A stretch of 64,000 nt of DNA from Micromonosporaceae bacterium KJ-029 (GCA_005402585.1 BIFP01000051.1:354959-418958), one strand, 5' to 3'; shown: positions 24,598-33,288, numbered from the stretch's first letter. Translations and numbers: made by a program. Notes: generated from the letters alone by a model not told the origin.

Positions 24598-24798
24598 ATG
24601 TGCCAGCACCAACCCACCTGCCCCTCCGCTGAAGCCACCGACCGGGAAGCCGCCAGGGTCCTCGCCTGCTTCCGTGAACAGGGCTGGAGCCTGCTCTGCA
24701 ACGGCGTCATCGTCTTCGAGGACACCGGCGAGCTGCTGCCCGACGGCAGCAGCATCGCTCCGCACCGCGGCCCCGCCCGACACGCCCTCGCCGCCTGA
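24598..24798 (+). CDS. DUF5999 family small protein
   Basis: 66 residues beginning MCQHQPTCPSAEATDREAARVLACFREQGWSLLCNGVIVFEDTGELLPDG. This is the recognisable actinobacterial DUF5999 protein. The cysteine/histidine set at the N-terminus could bind a metal, but function is unknown. GGAG lies before the ATG at 24598, which matches the family's N-terminus; an upstream in-frame ATG is not needed. It is monocistronic and ends before a hairpin. Confidence 0.88.
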   Translation: MCQHQPTCPSAEATDREAARVLACFREQGWSLLCNGVIVFEDTGELLPDGSSIAPHRGPARHALAA

Positions 24799-24881
24799 GA
24801 CCATCACGATCCGTCACGATATTTCCCGCGTCGCCCAAGGCTAGTCCCCCGGTCCGGGACCGGCACGACCAGGTCGGCGCG

Positions 24882-24911
24882 GAGCCGGGGCGGCGCGCAC
24901 CGCCCCGGCTC
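24882..24911. terminator. Hairpin between DUF5999 gene and gcvP
   Basis: Arms GAGCCGGGGCGG and CCGCCCCGGCTC form a perfect 12-bp stem with loop CGCGCA. It lies between two convergent genes and could serve both. Confidence 0.75.
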
Positions 24912-24920
24912 GGCTGCACG

Positions 24921-27743
24921 TCAGCTCTCGTACGCCTCCGGCGCCGGACACGAGCACACCAGGTTCCGGTCGCCGTACCCGCCGTCGACCCGGCGCACCG
25001 GCGGCCAGTACTTCCCCACCCGGTCCACCCCGGCCGGGTAGCCGCCCACCGACCGCGGGTACGGGTGCGGCCACTCGTCACCGGCCACCATCGCCGCCGT
25101 GTGCGGCGCGTTCGCGAGGGGATTGTCCCCGGCCGTCCACTCACCGGAGCCGACCTTGTCGATCTCCGCCCGGATGGCGATCATCGCGTCGCAGAACCGG
25201 TCCAGCTCGGCCAGGTCCTCACTCTCGGTCGGCTCCACCATCAGCGTCCCCGCCACCGGAAACGACATCGTCGGCGCGTGGAAACCGTAGTCGATCAGCC
25301 GCTTGGCCACGTCGTCCACGCTCACCCCGGTCGCCTTCGTCAACGGCCGCAGGTCGAGGATGCACTCGTGGGCCACCAGGCCCTTGTTGCCCGCGTACAG
25401 CACCGGAAAGTGGGCGCGCAGCCGCGCCGCCACATAGTTGGCGGCCAGCACCGCCACCCCGGTGGCCCGGGTCAGCCCGTCGGCACCCATCATCCGCAGG
25501 TACGCCCACGGGATCGGCAGGATCCCCGCCGACCCGTACCGGGCCGCCGAGATCGCCGGCCGGCCGTCGACCGGCGCACCCACCGGGTCACCGGGCAGGA
25601 ACGGCGCCAGGTGCGCGCGCACCGCCACCGGACCCACCCCCGGCCCGCCACCGCCGTGCGGGATACAGAACGTCTTGTGCAGGTTCAGGTGCGACACGTC
25701 CGCGCCGAACCGGCCCGGCTTGGCGAACCCGACCAGCGCGTTGAGGTTCGCCCCGTCCACGTACACCTGACCGCCGGCGTCGTGCACCTTCGCGCACAGC
25801 GACGCGATGCCCGTCTCGTACACCCCGTGCGTCGACGGGTACGTCACCATGATCGCCGCCAGGGCGTCCCGATGCTTGTCGATCTTCGCGTCGAGATCGA
25901 CCAGGTCGACGTTGCCGTCGACGTCGCACCCGACCACCACCACCCGCATCCCGGCCATCACCGCGCTGGCGGCGTTGGTGCCGTGCGCCGACGACGGGAT
26001 CAGGCACACGTCGCGGTGCCCCTGCCCACGGCTGCGGTGGTACGCACGGATCGCCAGCAACCCGGCCAACTCCCCCTGCGAGCCGGCGTTGGGCTGCACG
26101 CTGACCGCGTCGTAGCCGGTCACCTCCGCCAGCCACCCCTCCAGTTGGGCGATCAGCTCCCGGTAACCGGCGGTCTGCTCCGCCGGGGCGAACGGGTGCA
26201 GGTGGGCGAACTCCGCCCAGGTGATCGCCTCCATCTCGGTGGTGGCGTTGAGCTTCATCGTGCAGGAACCGAGCGGGATCATGCCCCGGTCCAGCGCGTA
26301 GTCGGCGTCGGCCAGCCGCCGCAGGTACCGCAGCATCGCCGTCTCCGACCGGTGGGAGCCGAACACCGGGTGGGTGAGGAAGTCCGAGGTACGGGCCAAC
26401 CCGGCCGGCAACGCCGCGTCCACGTCGCCGGTGAACCCGTCGACGCCGAACGCCGCCCACACCAGGTCGAGGTGCGCCACGCTGGTGGTCTCGTCACAGG
26501 AGATCCCGACCCGGTCGGCGTCGACCTGCCGCAGGTTCACGCCGCGCCGCGCCGCCGCCGCGACCACCTCCGCCGCCCGGCCCGGCACCCTCGCCGTCAC
26601 CGTGTCGAACAAAACCACGTCGGCGACCTCGACCCCACCGGCCCGCAGCCCCGCGGCCAGCCGCGCCGCCATCTCGTGGGTGCGCCGGGCAATCGCCCGC
26701 AGCCCGTCCGGGCCGTGGTAGACGGCGTACATGCTGGCCATCACGGCCAGCAGCACCTGCGCGGTGCAGATGTTGCTGGTCGCCTTCTCCCGGCGGATGT
26801 GCTGCTCACGGGTCTGCAACGCCAACCGGTACGCCGGGTTGCCGGCCGCGTCGCGGGACACCCCGACCAGCCGTCCCGGCAGCATCCGCTCCAGCCCGGC
26901 CCGCACCGCCAGGTAGCCGGCGTGCGGCCCGCCGAAACCCATCGGCACCCCGAACCGCTGAGTGGTGCCGGCGGCGATGTCCACGCCGATCTCCCCCGGC
27001 GGGCGCAGCAGCGTCAACCCCAGCAGGTCCGCCGCCACCGTCACCAACGCCCCGACCTCGTGCGCGGCCCGCACCAGCGGCTCGTGGTCACGCACCGCCC
27101 CGGACGCACCCGGGTACTGCAGGTGCAGGCCGAAGAACTCCGCCGGCAGTTCCTCGGCGTCCAGGTCGAGCACCCGGACGTCGATGCCGAGCGGCTCCGC
27201 CCGCCCGACGATCACCGCGATGGTCTGCGGAAGGGTGTCCGCGTCGACGACGTACACCGGGCTCTTGCTCTTCGACGCCCGCCGGGCCAGGGTCATCGCC
27301 TCGGCCGCCGCGGTGCCCTCGTCGAGCATCGACGCGTTCGCGGTGGCCAGGCCGGTCAGGTCGGACACCATGGTCTGGAAGTTCAGCAGCGCCTCCAGCC
27401 GGCCCTGGCTGATCTCCGGCTGGTACGGCGTGTACGCGGTGTACCAGGCCGGGTTCTCCAGCACGTTGCGGCGGATCACCGCCGGGGTGTACGTGCCGTG
27501 GTACCCCAACCCGATCATCGACACGGCGACCGTGTTGCGCGCCGCGAGGGCCCGCAACTCCGCCAGGGTGTCGTGCTCGCTGGCCGGCTCCGGCAGGTCC
27601 AGTCGGCCGTGCCAGCGGATCACCTCGGGAATCGCCGCGTCCATCAGCTCGTCGATCGAGGCGTATCCGACGGCGTCCAACATCCGGCGCTCGTCGTCCG
27701 GTCCGGGACCGATGTGACGGTCGGCGAACTGCTCTACGGTCAT
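24921..27743 (-). CDS. gcvP: Glycine dehydrogenase (decarboxylating), P-protein
   Basis: 940 residues, the full fused P-protein. It decarboxylates glycine and loads the aminomethyl group on lipoylated GcvH. The PLP site is seen in VSHLNLHKTFCIPHGGGGPGVGP near residue 690, and FADRHIGPGPDDERRML is the normal start. The ATG at 27743 has AGGAG eight bases upstream; the frame continues into the riboswitch region but without conserved residues. A glycine riboswitch lies in the leader. gcvH is 7 kb away on the same strand; gcvT is not in the window. Confidence 0.97.
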   Translation of the reverse strand: MTVEQFADRHIGPGPDDERRMLDAVGYASIDELMDAAIPEVIRWHGRLDLPEPASEHDTLAELRALAARNTVAVSMIGLGYHGTYTPAVIRRNVLENPAWYTAYTPYQPEISQGRLEALLNFQTMVSDLTGLATANASMLDEGTAAAEAMTLARRASKSKSPVYVVDADTLPQTIAVIVGRAEPLGIDVRVLDLDAEELPAEFFGLHLQYPGASGAVRDHEPLVRAAHEVGALVTVAADLLGLTLLRPPGEIGVDIAAGTTQRFGVPMGFGGPHAGYLAVRAGLERMLPGRLVGVSRDAAGNPAYRLALQTREQHIRREKATSNICTAQVLLAVMASMYAVYHGPDGLRAIARRTHEMAARLAAGLRAGGVEVADVVLFDTVTARVPGRAAEVVAAAARRGVNLRQVDADRVGISCDETTSVAHLDLVWAAFGVDGFTGDVDAALPAGLARTSDFLTHPVFGSHRSETAMLRYLRRLADADYALDRGMIPLGSCTMKLNATTEMEAITWAEFAHLHPFAPAEQTAGYRELIAQLEGWLAEVTGYDAVSVQPNAGSQGELAGLLAIRAYHRSRGQGHRDVCLIPSSAHGTNAASAVMAGMRVVVVGCDVDGNVDLVDLDAKIDKHRDALAAIMVTYPSTHGVYETGIASLCAKVHDAGGQVYVDGANLNALVGFAKPGRFGADVSHLNLHKTFCIPHGGGGPGVGPVAVRAHLAPFLPGDPVGAPVDGRPAISAARYGSAGILPIPWAYLRMMGADGLTRATGVAVLAANYVAARLRAHFPVLYAGNKGLVAHECILDLRPLTKATGVSVDDVAKRLIDYGFHAPTMSFPVAGTLMVEPTESEDLAELDRFCDAMIAIRAEIDKVGSGEWTAGDNPLANAPHTAAMVAGDEWPHPYPRSVGGYPAGVDRVGKYWPPVRRVDGGYGDRNLVCSCPAPEAYES

Positions 27744-27828
27744 GGGCGGCGCTCCTGCGGGGCGGGGGTCGACAGGTCGGCCCTCCCCCTCTGTCGCACC
27801 CACGGGCGCTCCACAGTGCCTGCCCCGA

Positions 27829-27912
27829 CGCGGTCCTTTTGCCTGAGAGGTTCCGGGGAGGATTTGCCCCTTCGGCGCCGCCCCGGCTGCCGCCAGGCGG
27901 TCTCTCCCACGT
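27829..27912 (-). ncRNA. Glycine riboswitch, apparently a single aptamer
   Basis: On the minus strand the leader of gcvP contains GGGAGAGACC, then GCCGAAGGGGCAAA, then CTCTCAGGCAAAAGGACC, the conserved blocks of the glycine aptamer, with the expected intervening stems. Between it and the gcvP start (27743-27828) I see no second aptamer, although many glycine riboswitches are tandem. It is expected to switch on gcvP when glycine is high. Confidence 0.92.
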
Positions 27913-28003
27913 GGGTGCTACCGGCGCGATCAACGCTACCAGCGTCCCACCCGGCCCGCCTCTCCGGCCGGGTCACCGCCCCTCCGGCGCCGGCCGCCGC
28001 CCG

Positions 28004-28079
28004 GTTAAACCGCGGCTGCCGCCGCCGGGTTAAAAGGGGGCCCTTCCTCTACACCAGGCGTTAAGAAGGGGCCCTTCCT
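28004..28079. repeat. GTTAA...GGCCCTTCCT direct repeats at the gcvP/sirtuin boundary
   Basis: Two 20-base copies (28029-28048 and 28060-28079, 18 of 20 identical) share the form GTTAA then AGGGGCCCTTCCT, 31 bp apart; a shorter related GTTAAAC is at 28004. The GGGCCC cores are self-complementary, so each copy can form a small hairpin. The second copy ends at the sirtuin stop codon. It may be a dispersed repeat or a terminator. Confidence 0.7.
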
Positions 28080-28961
28080 TCACGCCGGGGCGGGCATCGC
28101 GCCGGTGGTGGCGGCCGGCGCCGACGGGTCGCCGACGAGCCGGTCGGCCAGGGCCGGCAGCAGCCGGCCCAGCGGCGCGTCCACCCGCAGCCGGGCGTAC
28201 CCGTCACCCCGGGTCGGCCCCTGGTTGACGATCACCACCGGCACGCCCCGCTTCGCCGCGCGCAGCACGAACCGGCGCCCCGACATCACCGTCAACGACG
28301 ACCCCAGCACCAGCAGCAGCCGGGCCCGCTCCACCATCGCGAAACAGGACTGCACCCGCGCGGCGGGCACCATCTCACCGAAGAACACCACGTCAGGCTT
28401 GAGCATCCCACCGCAGGACACGCAGTCGACGGTCCGGAACCCGGCCACCTCGGCGTCGTCGAGATCCACGTCACCGTCCGGGTTGATCGCGGCGGCGCGG
28501 GCGACGAACCCCGGGTTGGCCAGCCGCAACCGGCGGTCCAGGTCCCGCCGGGACGTACGGTCGGCGCACCCCAGGCAGATCACCTCATCGAGCCGGCCGT
28601 GCAGCTCCACCACGTCGCGGCTGCCCGCCGCCGTGTGCAACCCGTCGACGTTCTGGGTGATGATCCCCGACACCAGGTCGGCGTGCTGCAGCCGGGCCAC
28701 CGCCCGGTGCCCGTCGTTCGGCGCCGCCCGGGCGATCAGCCGCCACCCCAGATAGCTGCGCGCCCAGTACCGGCGCCGCGCCAACGCGTCCCCGACGAAC
28801 GTCTGGTACGTCATCGGCGAGTGCCTGCGGGCGGCCCCGCTGGGCCCCCGGTAGTCGGGAATGCCCGACTCGGTGGACAACCCGGCTCCGCTGAGCACCA
28901 CCACGCCACCGCCGGCCACCAGCCCCGCCACCGGCTCGATCACGTCCTCCACCCCACCCAT
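28080..28961 (-). CDS. Sir2-family NAD-dependent protein deacylase
   Basis: 293 residues. Sirtuins remove acyl groups from lysines using NAD. The NAD motif GAGLSTESGIPDYRGP (25-40), TQNVDGLH and the catalytic His in VELHGRL are all present. The zinc ribbon is CLGC with CVSC about 55 residues later. GSSLTVMSG and IVNQGPT complete the fold. The ATG at 28961 is chosen from the conserved domain edge; the upstream open frame is arginine/proline-rich and includes the repeats at 28990-29102. Possible targets are not indicated by neighbours. Confidence 0.92.
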   Translation of the reverse strand: MGGVEDVIEPVAGLVAGGGVVVLSGAGLSTESGIPDYRGPSGAARRHSPMTYQTFVGDALARRRYWARSYLGWRLIARAAPNDGHRAVARLQHADLVSGIITQNVDGLHTAAGSRDVVELHGRLDEVICLGCADRTSRRDLDRRLRLANPGFVARAAAINPDGDVDLDDAEVAGFRTVDCVSCGGMLKPDVVFFGEMVPAARVQSCFAMVERARLLLVLGSSLTVMSGRRFVLRAAKRGVPVVIVNQGPTRGDGYARLRVDAPLGRLLPALADRLVGDPSAPAATTGAMPAPA

Positions 28962-28989
28962 GCTGCCCCAGCCGGGCCGCTCCCGGCGA

Positions 28990-29102
28990 GCGTGGGCGGA
29001 CGGACAACGCCGCCGGGTGGGCGTTGCGGCGGGCCCCGGCCGTGGCGGGGCGTGGGCGGCCGGACAGCGCCCGTAGGTCGGCGTGGGCAGCCCAACAGTG
29101 CC
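28990..29102. repeat. Three imperfect 22-bp repeats upstream of the sirtuin gene
   Basis: Copies start at 28990, 29050 and 29081. Each begins GCGTGGGC and ends with an ACA, a variable base or two, then GCC. Copies 1 and 2 differ at two positions; copy 3 is more diverged. They lie between the sirtuin start and the DivIVA-like gene's terminator, where the sirtuin promoter should be, so they may be binding sites. Confidence 0.5.
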
Positions 29103-29132
29103 GGTGGGCCGGCCACCTGGCCGGCCCACCGG
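29101..29132. terminator. Strong hairpin terminator after the DivIVA-like gene
   Basis: A perfect 15-bp inverted repeat (arms CCGGTGGGCCGGCCA and TGGCCGGCCCACCGG, 2-base loop) ends three bases from the stop of the DivIVA-like gene on the minus strand. Confidence 0.85.
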
Positions 29133-29134
29133 GG

Positions 29135-29824
29135 TCAGCGTTGGTGGTGGCGCGGCAACGACCGCGCCGCCGCCCCGTTCACTACAGCGGCCTGCGCCGA
29201 CCCGCCGATGCGGTCCATCGTGCGGGCCAGGTGCTCCGAGCCGTCGTGCAGGTGCCGAGCCGCCGCCTGCATGTGCGAGATCATCATCTCGCCGTAGATG
29301 CGCAACGCCTCCCGGGCGGCCACCCCGTCGTCGAACGCCGGCCCGGCCGACGCGCGGTACTCCTGCACCGCCCGCTCCGCCTCCTGCCGGGCCTCCTCCA
29401 CCGCCGCCCGCACGTAGCTCTCGTACTGGGTACGGGCGTACTCGGCGACCCGCCGGGCGTAGGCGTGCGCCTGCGCGATGATCTGCTCGGCCTCACGCTG
29501 CGCCGCCGACAGGAGATTGACCTCCTTGGCCGCCGGTATGTTCGCCGCCGGCCCGGAACTCGGGATCACCCCGTGCCGGTGCAGCTCCACGTGGTCGTTG
29601 AGCCGCTCGTTCTCCGCGCGCAGGTTCGCCACCTGTGTCGCCAGAAGGTCCAACTCGTCGGCCACCTGCATCCGGAACCGGTCCACGTCGGCCTGGTCGT
29701 AGCCGCGCCGGGCGAACGACGTCGACCCGAACTCCCACCGCCGGACCCGGTCGGAAGTCATCCGCACCTGCACGCCACCGGCGACGTGCGTGCCGTCGTA
29801 CCTGCTGATCGGGGCCGCGTTCAC
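29135..29824 (-). CDS. DivIVA-domain coiled-coil protein
   Basis: 229 residues. A DivIVA-like N-terminal motif, STSFARRGYDQADVDRFRMQVADELDLLATQVANLRAENERLNDHVEL (about 34-80), is followed by a second long helix (NLLSAAQREAEQIIAQAHAYARRVAEYARTQYESYVRAAVEEARQEAERAVQEYRA) of coiled-coil character. DivIVA/Wag31 proteins mark poles and septa and organise wall growth; this shorter paralogue may help in septation or polarity. The GTG at 29824 has GGGAGGG upstream. It follows the flavohaemoglobin gene by 34 bases but ends at its own terminator. Confidence 0.85.
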   Translation of the reverse strand: MNAAPISRYDGTHVAGGVQVRMTSDRVRRWEFGSTSFARRGYDQADVDRFRMQVADELDLLATQVANLRAENERLNDHVELHRHGVIPSSGPAANIPAAKEVNLLSAAQREAEQIIAQAHAYARRVAEYARTQYESYVRAAVEEARQEAERAVQEYRASAGPAFDDGVAAREALRIYGEMMISHMQAAARHLHDGSEHLARTMDRIGGSAQAAVVNGAAARSLPRHHQR

Positions 29825-29858
29825 CGCACCGACCCTCCCTTCGGGCTACGCAGTTCAC

Positions 29859-31037
29859 TCACCGGGCACCTCCGGAATCATCGGTGGCGGCCGGGCGGTC
29901 CACCGCCGTCCGCCACGCGGGGCCGTACCAGTGCTGGCCCAGACCCTCATGGTGTAGTTGCCCGGCGTGGTAGCCGGACCGGGTCAGGGCCGCCACCGAA
30001 TGCGACACCATGTCGTCGGAACCACAGATGAACACGTGTCGGGACCGCCAGTCACCGTCGGCCAGCGCCCGGTCCACCGGATGCACGAACTCCCCCGGCC
30101 GGTTCAGGTCCAACCCCACCACCGGGGTCACCCGCAACCAGGGGTACGACGCGGCGAGCTTGTCGAGCGCGTCGCCGTCGTAGAACTCGCTGCGCGAGCG
30201 GGCCCCCACGTACAGGTCGACCCGGCGGTGGGACCCCTCGGCGGCCACCTGCTCCACCAGCGCCCTCAACGGCGCCAGGCCGGTGCCGGCGGCCAGCAGC
30301 AGCAGGTCCGACGACCCGGCCGACCACAGCGTCAAACCTTCGCCCACCGGCGCCGCCAGATGAAGCTGGTCACCCACCGCGCAGCCGTACACCAGCCGCG
30401 ACGACACCGCTCCGCCGGGCGCCGCCCGCACATGCAACTCCAGCGTGCCGTCCGGGCGCGGCGCGTTCGCCGGCGAGTAGTACCGCCACGCCCGCACCGC
30501 CGGATGCGACACCCCGATGGACTGGCCCGCGGTGAACGGCAGCAGATACTGCGGACGCAACGTCAGCACCGCCACGTCGAACGCCCGCCGCTCGTGACCG
30601 GTGATCTCGGCCACCCACCACGGGGGATTCACCGCCTCGGCGGCCTGCGCCGCCTCGGTCATCACCTTCGACACCAGCCCGTACGCCGCCGTCCAGTCCT
30701 GCGCCAGTTCCTCGGTCCACTGGTCACCGAGGAAGTGCCGCAGCGTCGCCACCAACGCCTCCCCGACCGCCGGGTAGTGCTCCGCCTGCACCCCGAACTT
30801 GCGGTGGTCGGCGCCGAGACCCTGCAGGTAACCGGCCAGCTGATCCACCTGGTCCACCTGGGAGACGATGTGCCCGAGCGCGGTGACCAGCCGGTCGCGT
30901 TGACCCGCCATGTTGGTCGGGAACATCTGTCGGGTCTCGGGATACGCCAGGAACAGCGTCGAGTAGAAGTAGAGCGGCACCTGGTCGCCGTGCGCGGCGA
31001 CCAGAGACCAACTCCGCTTGAGCCGGGAGACGTCCAC
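29859..31037 (-). CDS. hmp: Flavohaemoglobin (nitric oxide dioxygenase type)
   Basis: 392 residues. The globin domain (1-135) carries Tyr25 at B10 (PLYFYSTLF) and the proximal His78 (ADHRKFGVQAEHYPAVGEAL). The FAD domain holds WRYYSPAN, matching the RxYS flavin motif; the NAD domain holds LLAAGTGLAPLRALV and VFICGSDDMV. Such proteins turn nitric oxide to nitrate with NAD(P)H. It lies two bases after a truncated haemoglobin gene, so both respond together. The C-terminal tail is a little longer than usual. Confidence 0.92.
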   Translation of the reverse strand: MDVSRLKRSWSLVAAHGDQVPLYFYSTLFLAYPETRQMFPTNMAGQRDRLVTALGHIVSQVDQVDQLAGYLQGLGADHRKFGVQAEHYPAVGEALVATLRHFLGDQWTEELAQDWTAAYGLVSKVMTEAAQAAEAVNPPWWVAEITGHERRAFDVAVLTLRPQYLLPFTAGQSIGVSHPAVRAWRYYSPANAPRPDGTLELHVRAAPGGAVSSRLVYGCAVGDQLHLAAPVGEGLTLWSAGSSDLLLLAAGTGLAPLRALVEQVAAEGSHRRVDLYVGARSRSEFYDGDALDKLAASYPWLRVTPVVGLDLNRPGEFVHPVDRALADGDWRSRHVFICGSDDMVSHSVAALTRSGYHAGQLHHEGLGQHWYGPAWRTAVDRPAATDDSGGAR

Positions 31038-31039
31038 GC

Positions 31040-31438
31040 TCAGGCGCCCGCCCGGTCCCCGCCGGCCACCACCTGGTCCTGCACCTGCGCCAGCACCGCC
31101 TGCACGTCGGTGACGATGTCGCCCGGCACACCCAGCTGCGTCAACGTCGCCGTTAGGTGCGCACCGACCTTGGCGTAGTGCGCCACCGGGATGTTCAGCG
31201 GCTGGTGCGCCGAGGCCAGGTCACGGCCGGTGTACGCGTTCGGGCCACCGAGCACCACCGTCAGCATCTGCGCCAGGTGCCGACGCTGCCCCGACATCTC
31301 CACCTCGGCGAAGTAGTCGACCAGTTCGGGGTCGGCGAGCACCCGTTCGTAGAACAGCTCGACAGCTGCTTTCACCGAGCTGGCCCCGCCGATCCGCTCG
31401 AAATGCGAGACGGGGGTGCTCTCTTCGGTAACCGTCAC
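31040..31438 (-). CDS. Group I truncated haemoglobin (HbN-like)
   Basis: 132 residues from the GTG at 31438, which follows GGAAGGA by six bases; ATG 31456 and ATG 31474 are in frame but lack a ribosome binding site. Features of trHbN: FERIGGASSVKAAVELFYERVLADP (Tyr30 at B10), YFAEVEMSGQRRHLAQML and the proximal His78 in ASAHQPLNI. Mycobacterial HbN oxidises nitric oxide to nitrate. Immediate linkage to the flavohaemoglobin gene points to a nitrosative-stress operon. Confidence 0.9.
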   Translation of the reverse strand: MTVTEESTPVSHFERIGGASSVKAAVELFYERVLADPELVDYFAEVEMSGQRRHLAQMLTVVLGGPNAYTGRDLASAHQPLNIPVAHYAKVGAHLTATLTQLGVPGDIVTDVQAVLAQVQDQVVAGGDRAGA

Positions 31439-31858
31439 GGTGATTCCTTCCGTCATGAGGGGGATGCGCGGCATCGGCGCAAAGGACGATCCTCTGGTGC
31501 GGACCGTGTGGGACCATAGCGTGCCAGACCCGACCCGTCACGGCCTACCTATCGCATTCCCGACAAGACGTGACCACGAAGCGTGATGGGAAGGCGTCCA
31601 TACCGGCACGCAAAGGCCATGCGGCCACCACCGACAGTGGTCACGGCCCGCAGGTTCGAGGGCGACCGACGCGCCGGGCACCAGCCCCTCACCCGCCGCT
31701 GGCCAGCACCGACGGCCCGGAACCCGCTACCCGCGACCGTCCACCGGCCACATCGGAATCCCGCAGCCTGGACCAGCACGCAGCGTGATCAGCAAAAATC
31801 ACGCAAATGATCGGCGAAACCCGGACGGACCCGGCGTGTCACCAATGGCCGAGACGCC
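31439..31858. other. Intergenic region upstream of the globin operon
   Basis: 420 bases between the globin operon and the MerR gene stop. Any reading frames here are short and without recognisable residues. It must contain the globin operon promoter. An AT-richer patch (GATCAGCAAAAATCACGCAA, from 31786) occurs near the MerR end. I see no convincing hairpin, riboswitch or regulator motif. Confidence 0.5.
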
Positions 31859-32452
31859 TCAACCAGCCCGCCGGCGCGCCCGCCGCGCCGCCAACTCGTC
31901 GCCCACCGCATCCCCCGCCGGGGGCACCTCCGGCTCCTGCACCAACCCCGCCGCAGGCTCCGCCGGAAGCAGCGACAACGAACCCTGGATCTCCTTGAAC
32001 GCGCCACCGATCGCGATACCGAACACCCCCTGGCCGCCCTGCAACAGGTCGACCACCTCCTCCGGGGAACGACACTCGTACACCGTCGTCCCGTCGGAGA
32101 TCAGCGTGATGCCGGCCAGATCCTCCACCCCACGCGACCGCAACGCCTCGATCGCCTTACGGATGTTCTGCAACGACACCCCGGCGTCCAACAGCCGCTT
32201 CACGACCTTCAACACCACCAGGTCCCGGAACGAGTACAACCGCTGCGTACCCGAACCCGACGCGTCCCGCACGCTCGGCACCACCAGCGACGTACGCGCC
32301 CAGTAGTCCAACTGCCGGTAGCTGATCCCCACCGCGTGGCACGCCGTCACACCCCGGTACCCCACCGCACCGTCACTGTCAGTTGCCGAACCGGGCATCG
32401 CACCCGACTCGTCCAGCCCCGTACCCGGATCGGAATCTCGCGGCTCGTGCAT
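31859..32452 (-). CDS. MerR-family regulator (Rv1830/McdR-like)
   Basis: 197 residues. The MerR winged helix is GYRGVTACHAVGISYRQLDYWARTSLVVPSVRDASGSGTQRLYSFRDLVVLKVVKRLLDAGVSLQNIRKAIEAL (about 30-100). The C-terminal portion has no cysteine metal sites and ends in an Arg-rich tail. In mycobacteria the orthologous position (Rv1830) encodes a cell-division-linked regulator, so control of division genes is likely. The ATG at 32452 follows GGGGAGG; the frame extends upstream without conserved residues. It lies at the distal end of the garA cluster. Confidence 0.88.
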   Translation of the reverse strand: MHEPRDSDPGTGLDESGAMPGSATDSDGAVGYRGVTACHAVGISYRQLDYWARTSLVVPSVRDASGSGTQRLYSFRDLVVLKVVKRLLDAGVSLQNIRKAIEALRSRGVEDLAGITLISDGTTVYECRSPEEVVDLLQGGQGVFGIAIGGAFKEIQGSLSLLPAEPAAGLVQEPEVPPAGDAVGDELAARRARRRAG

Positions 32453-32650
32453 CCGGACAACCTCCCCGTCAGTGCGGTGACACGTCGTTTCCGGGACGTG
32501 CACCCCTCGACACGGCAACCCTATAGCGACCATCCAGGGTTACCACGGAGAAACCGTCGCGACACGCCGCGCATCGACAGCGACAAGCATCACCATCACC
32601 GAGAGTCACCCTCGGGAAGAGAAACCGGCCCGCCCACCCGGGCCACCGGA

Positions 32651-33115
32651 TCAGCCGGCGAAGTCCTCCGGACGCACCTGCTCCAGGAACTCCCGGAACT
32701 TCTCCACCTCGTCCTCCTGCTCATCGGGAATCACGATCCCCGCCTCACTGAGGACCTGCTCCGCACAACGAATCGGCGCACCGACCCGCAACGCCAACGC
32801 GATCGAATCGCTCGGCCGCGCCGACACCCGCACCCCGTCACCGATCAACAGATCGGCGAAGAACACGTTGTCCTTCAGCTCGGTGATCTCCACCGCCCGC
32901 AACGGCGCCTTCAACGCCGCCAACACGTCCCGCAGAAGATCATGGGTCAACGGCCTCGCCGGCTTGACACCCTGCTGCTCGTAAGCGATCGCCGTCGCCT
33001 CGACCGCGCCGATCCAGATCGGCAGATAGCGGTCCCCCTCGACCTCCCTGAGCAGGACGATCGGCTGGTTGCTGGGCAGCTCCACCCGAACCCCGACCAC
33101 GCTCAGCTCGCGCAC
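32651..33115 (-). CDS. Bifunctional nuclease family protein (DUF151)
   Basis: 154 residues. VRELSVVGVRVELPSNQPIVLLREVEGDRYLPIWIGAVEATAIAYEQQG is the DUF151 start, and LKDNVFFADLLIG, VSARPSDSIALALRVGAPI complete the domain. Plant and Thermotoga members show nuclease activity; the bacterial role is not settled. GTG at 33115 is chosen because GGAGG lies five bases upstream and it begins exactly at the conserved domain. The gene sits between two MerR genes as in mycobacteria (Rv1829). Confidence 0.9.
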   Translation of the reverse strand: MRELSVVGVRVELPSNQPIVLLREVEGDRYLPIWIGAVEATAIAYEQQGVKPARPLTHDLLRDVLAALKAPLRAVEITELKDNVFFADLLIGDGVRVSARPSDSIALALRVGAPIRCAEQVLSEAGIVIPDEQEDEVEKFREFLEQVRPEDFAG

Positions 33116-33288
33116 CGCCGCCTCCGTGTCGTTGTCACCTACGCCGCACCGCGCCCTTCCCTGCACGGTACACGGACCGCGACACGGCCGTCGCATGCGC
33201 TTCCGCACCTCGCGCCCGCGCCAGAAGAGGGGTTACCCCCGCAAGCCTACGCCACGCCCCGACGAGCCGATCCGTACGTACACCGCCC

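Noticed and set aside
27743..27828. Second glycine aptamer in the gcvP leader
   Set aside because: No GGAGAG...CCGAAGG...CAGGCAAAAGGAC set beyond the one at 27829-27912.
25065..28064. Very long open frame antisense to gcvP (and similar ones at 50531-53752 and 33747-36542)
   Set aside because: The translations are Arg/His/Pro-rich without recognisable residues. They are GC-bias shadows of well-identified genes on the other strand.
28990..29102. CRISPR array
   Set aside because: Only three diverged repeats with unequal spacing and no cas genes.
31549..31779. 76-residue open frame upstream of the globin operon
   Set aside because: Composition is not protein-like and there is no start signal; left as intergenic.
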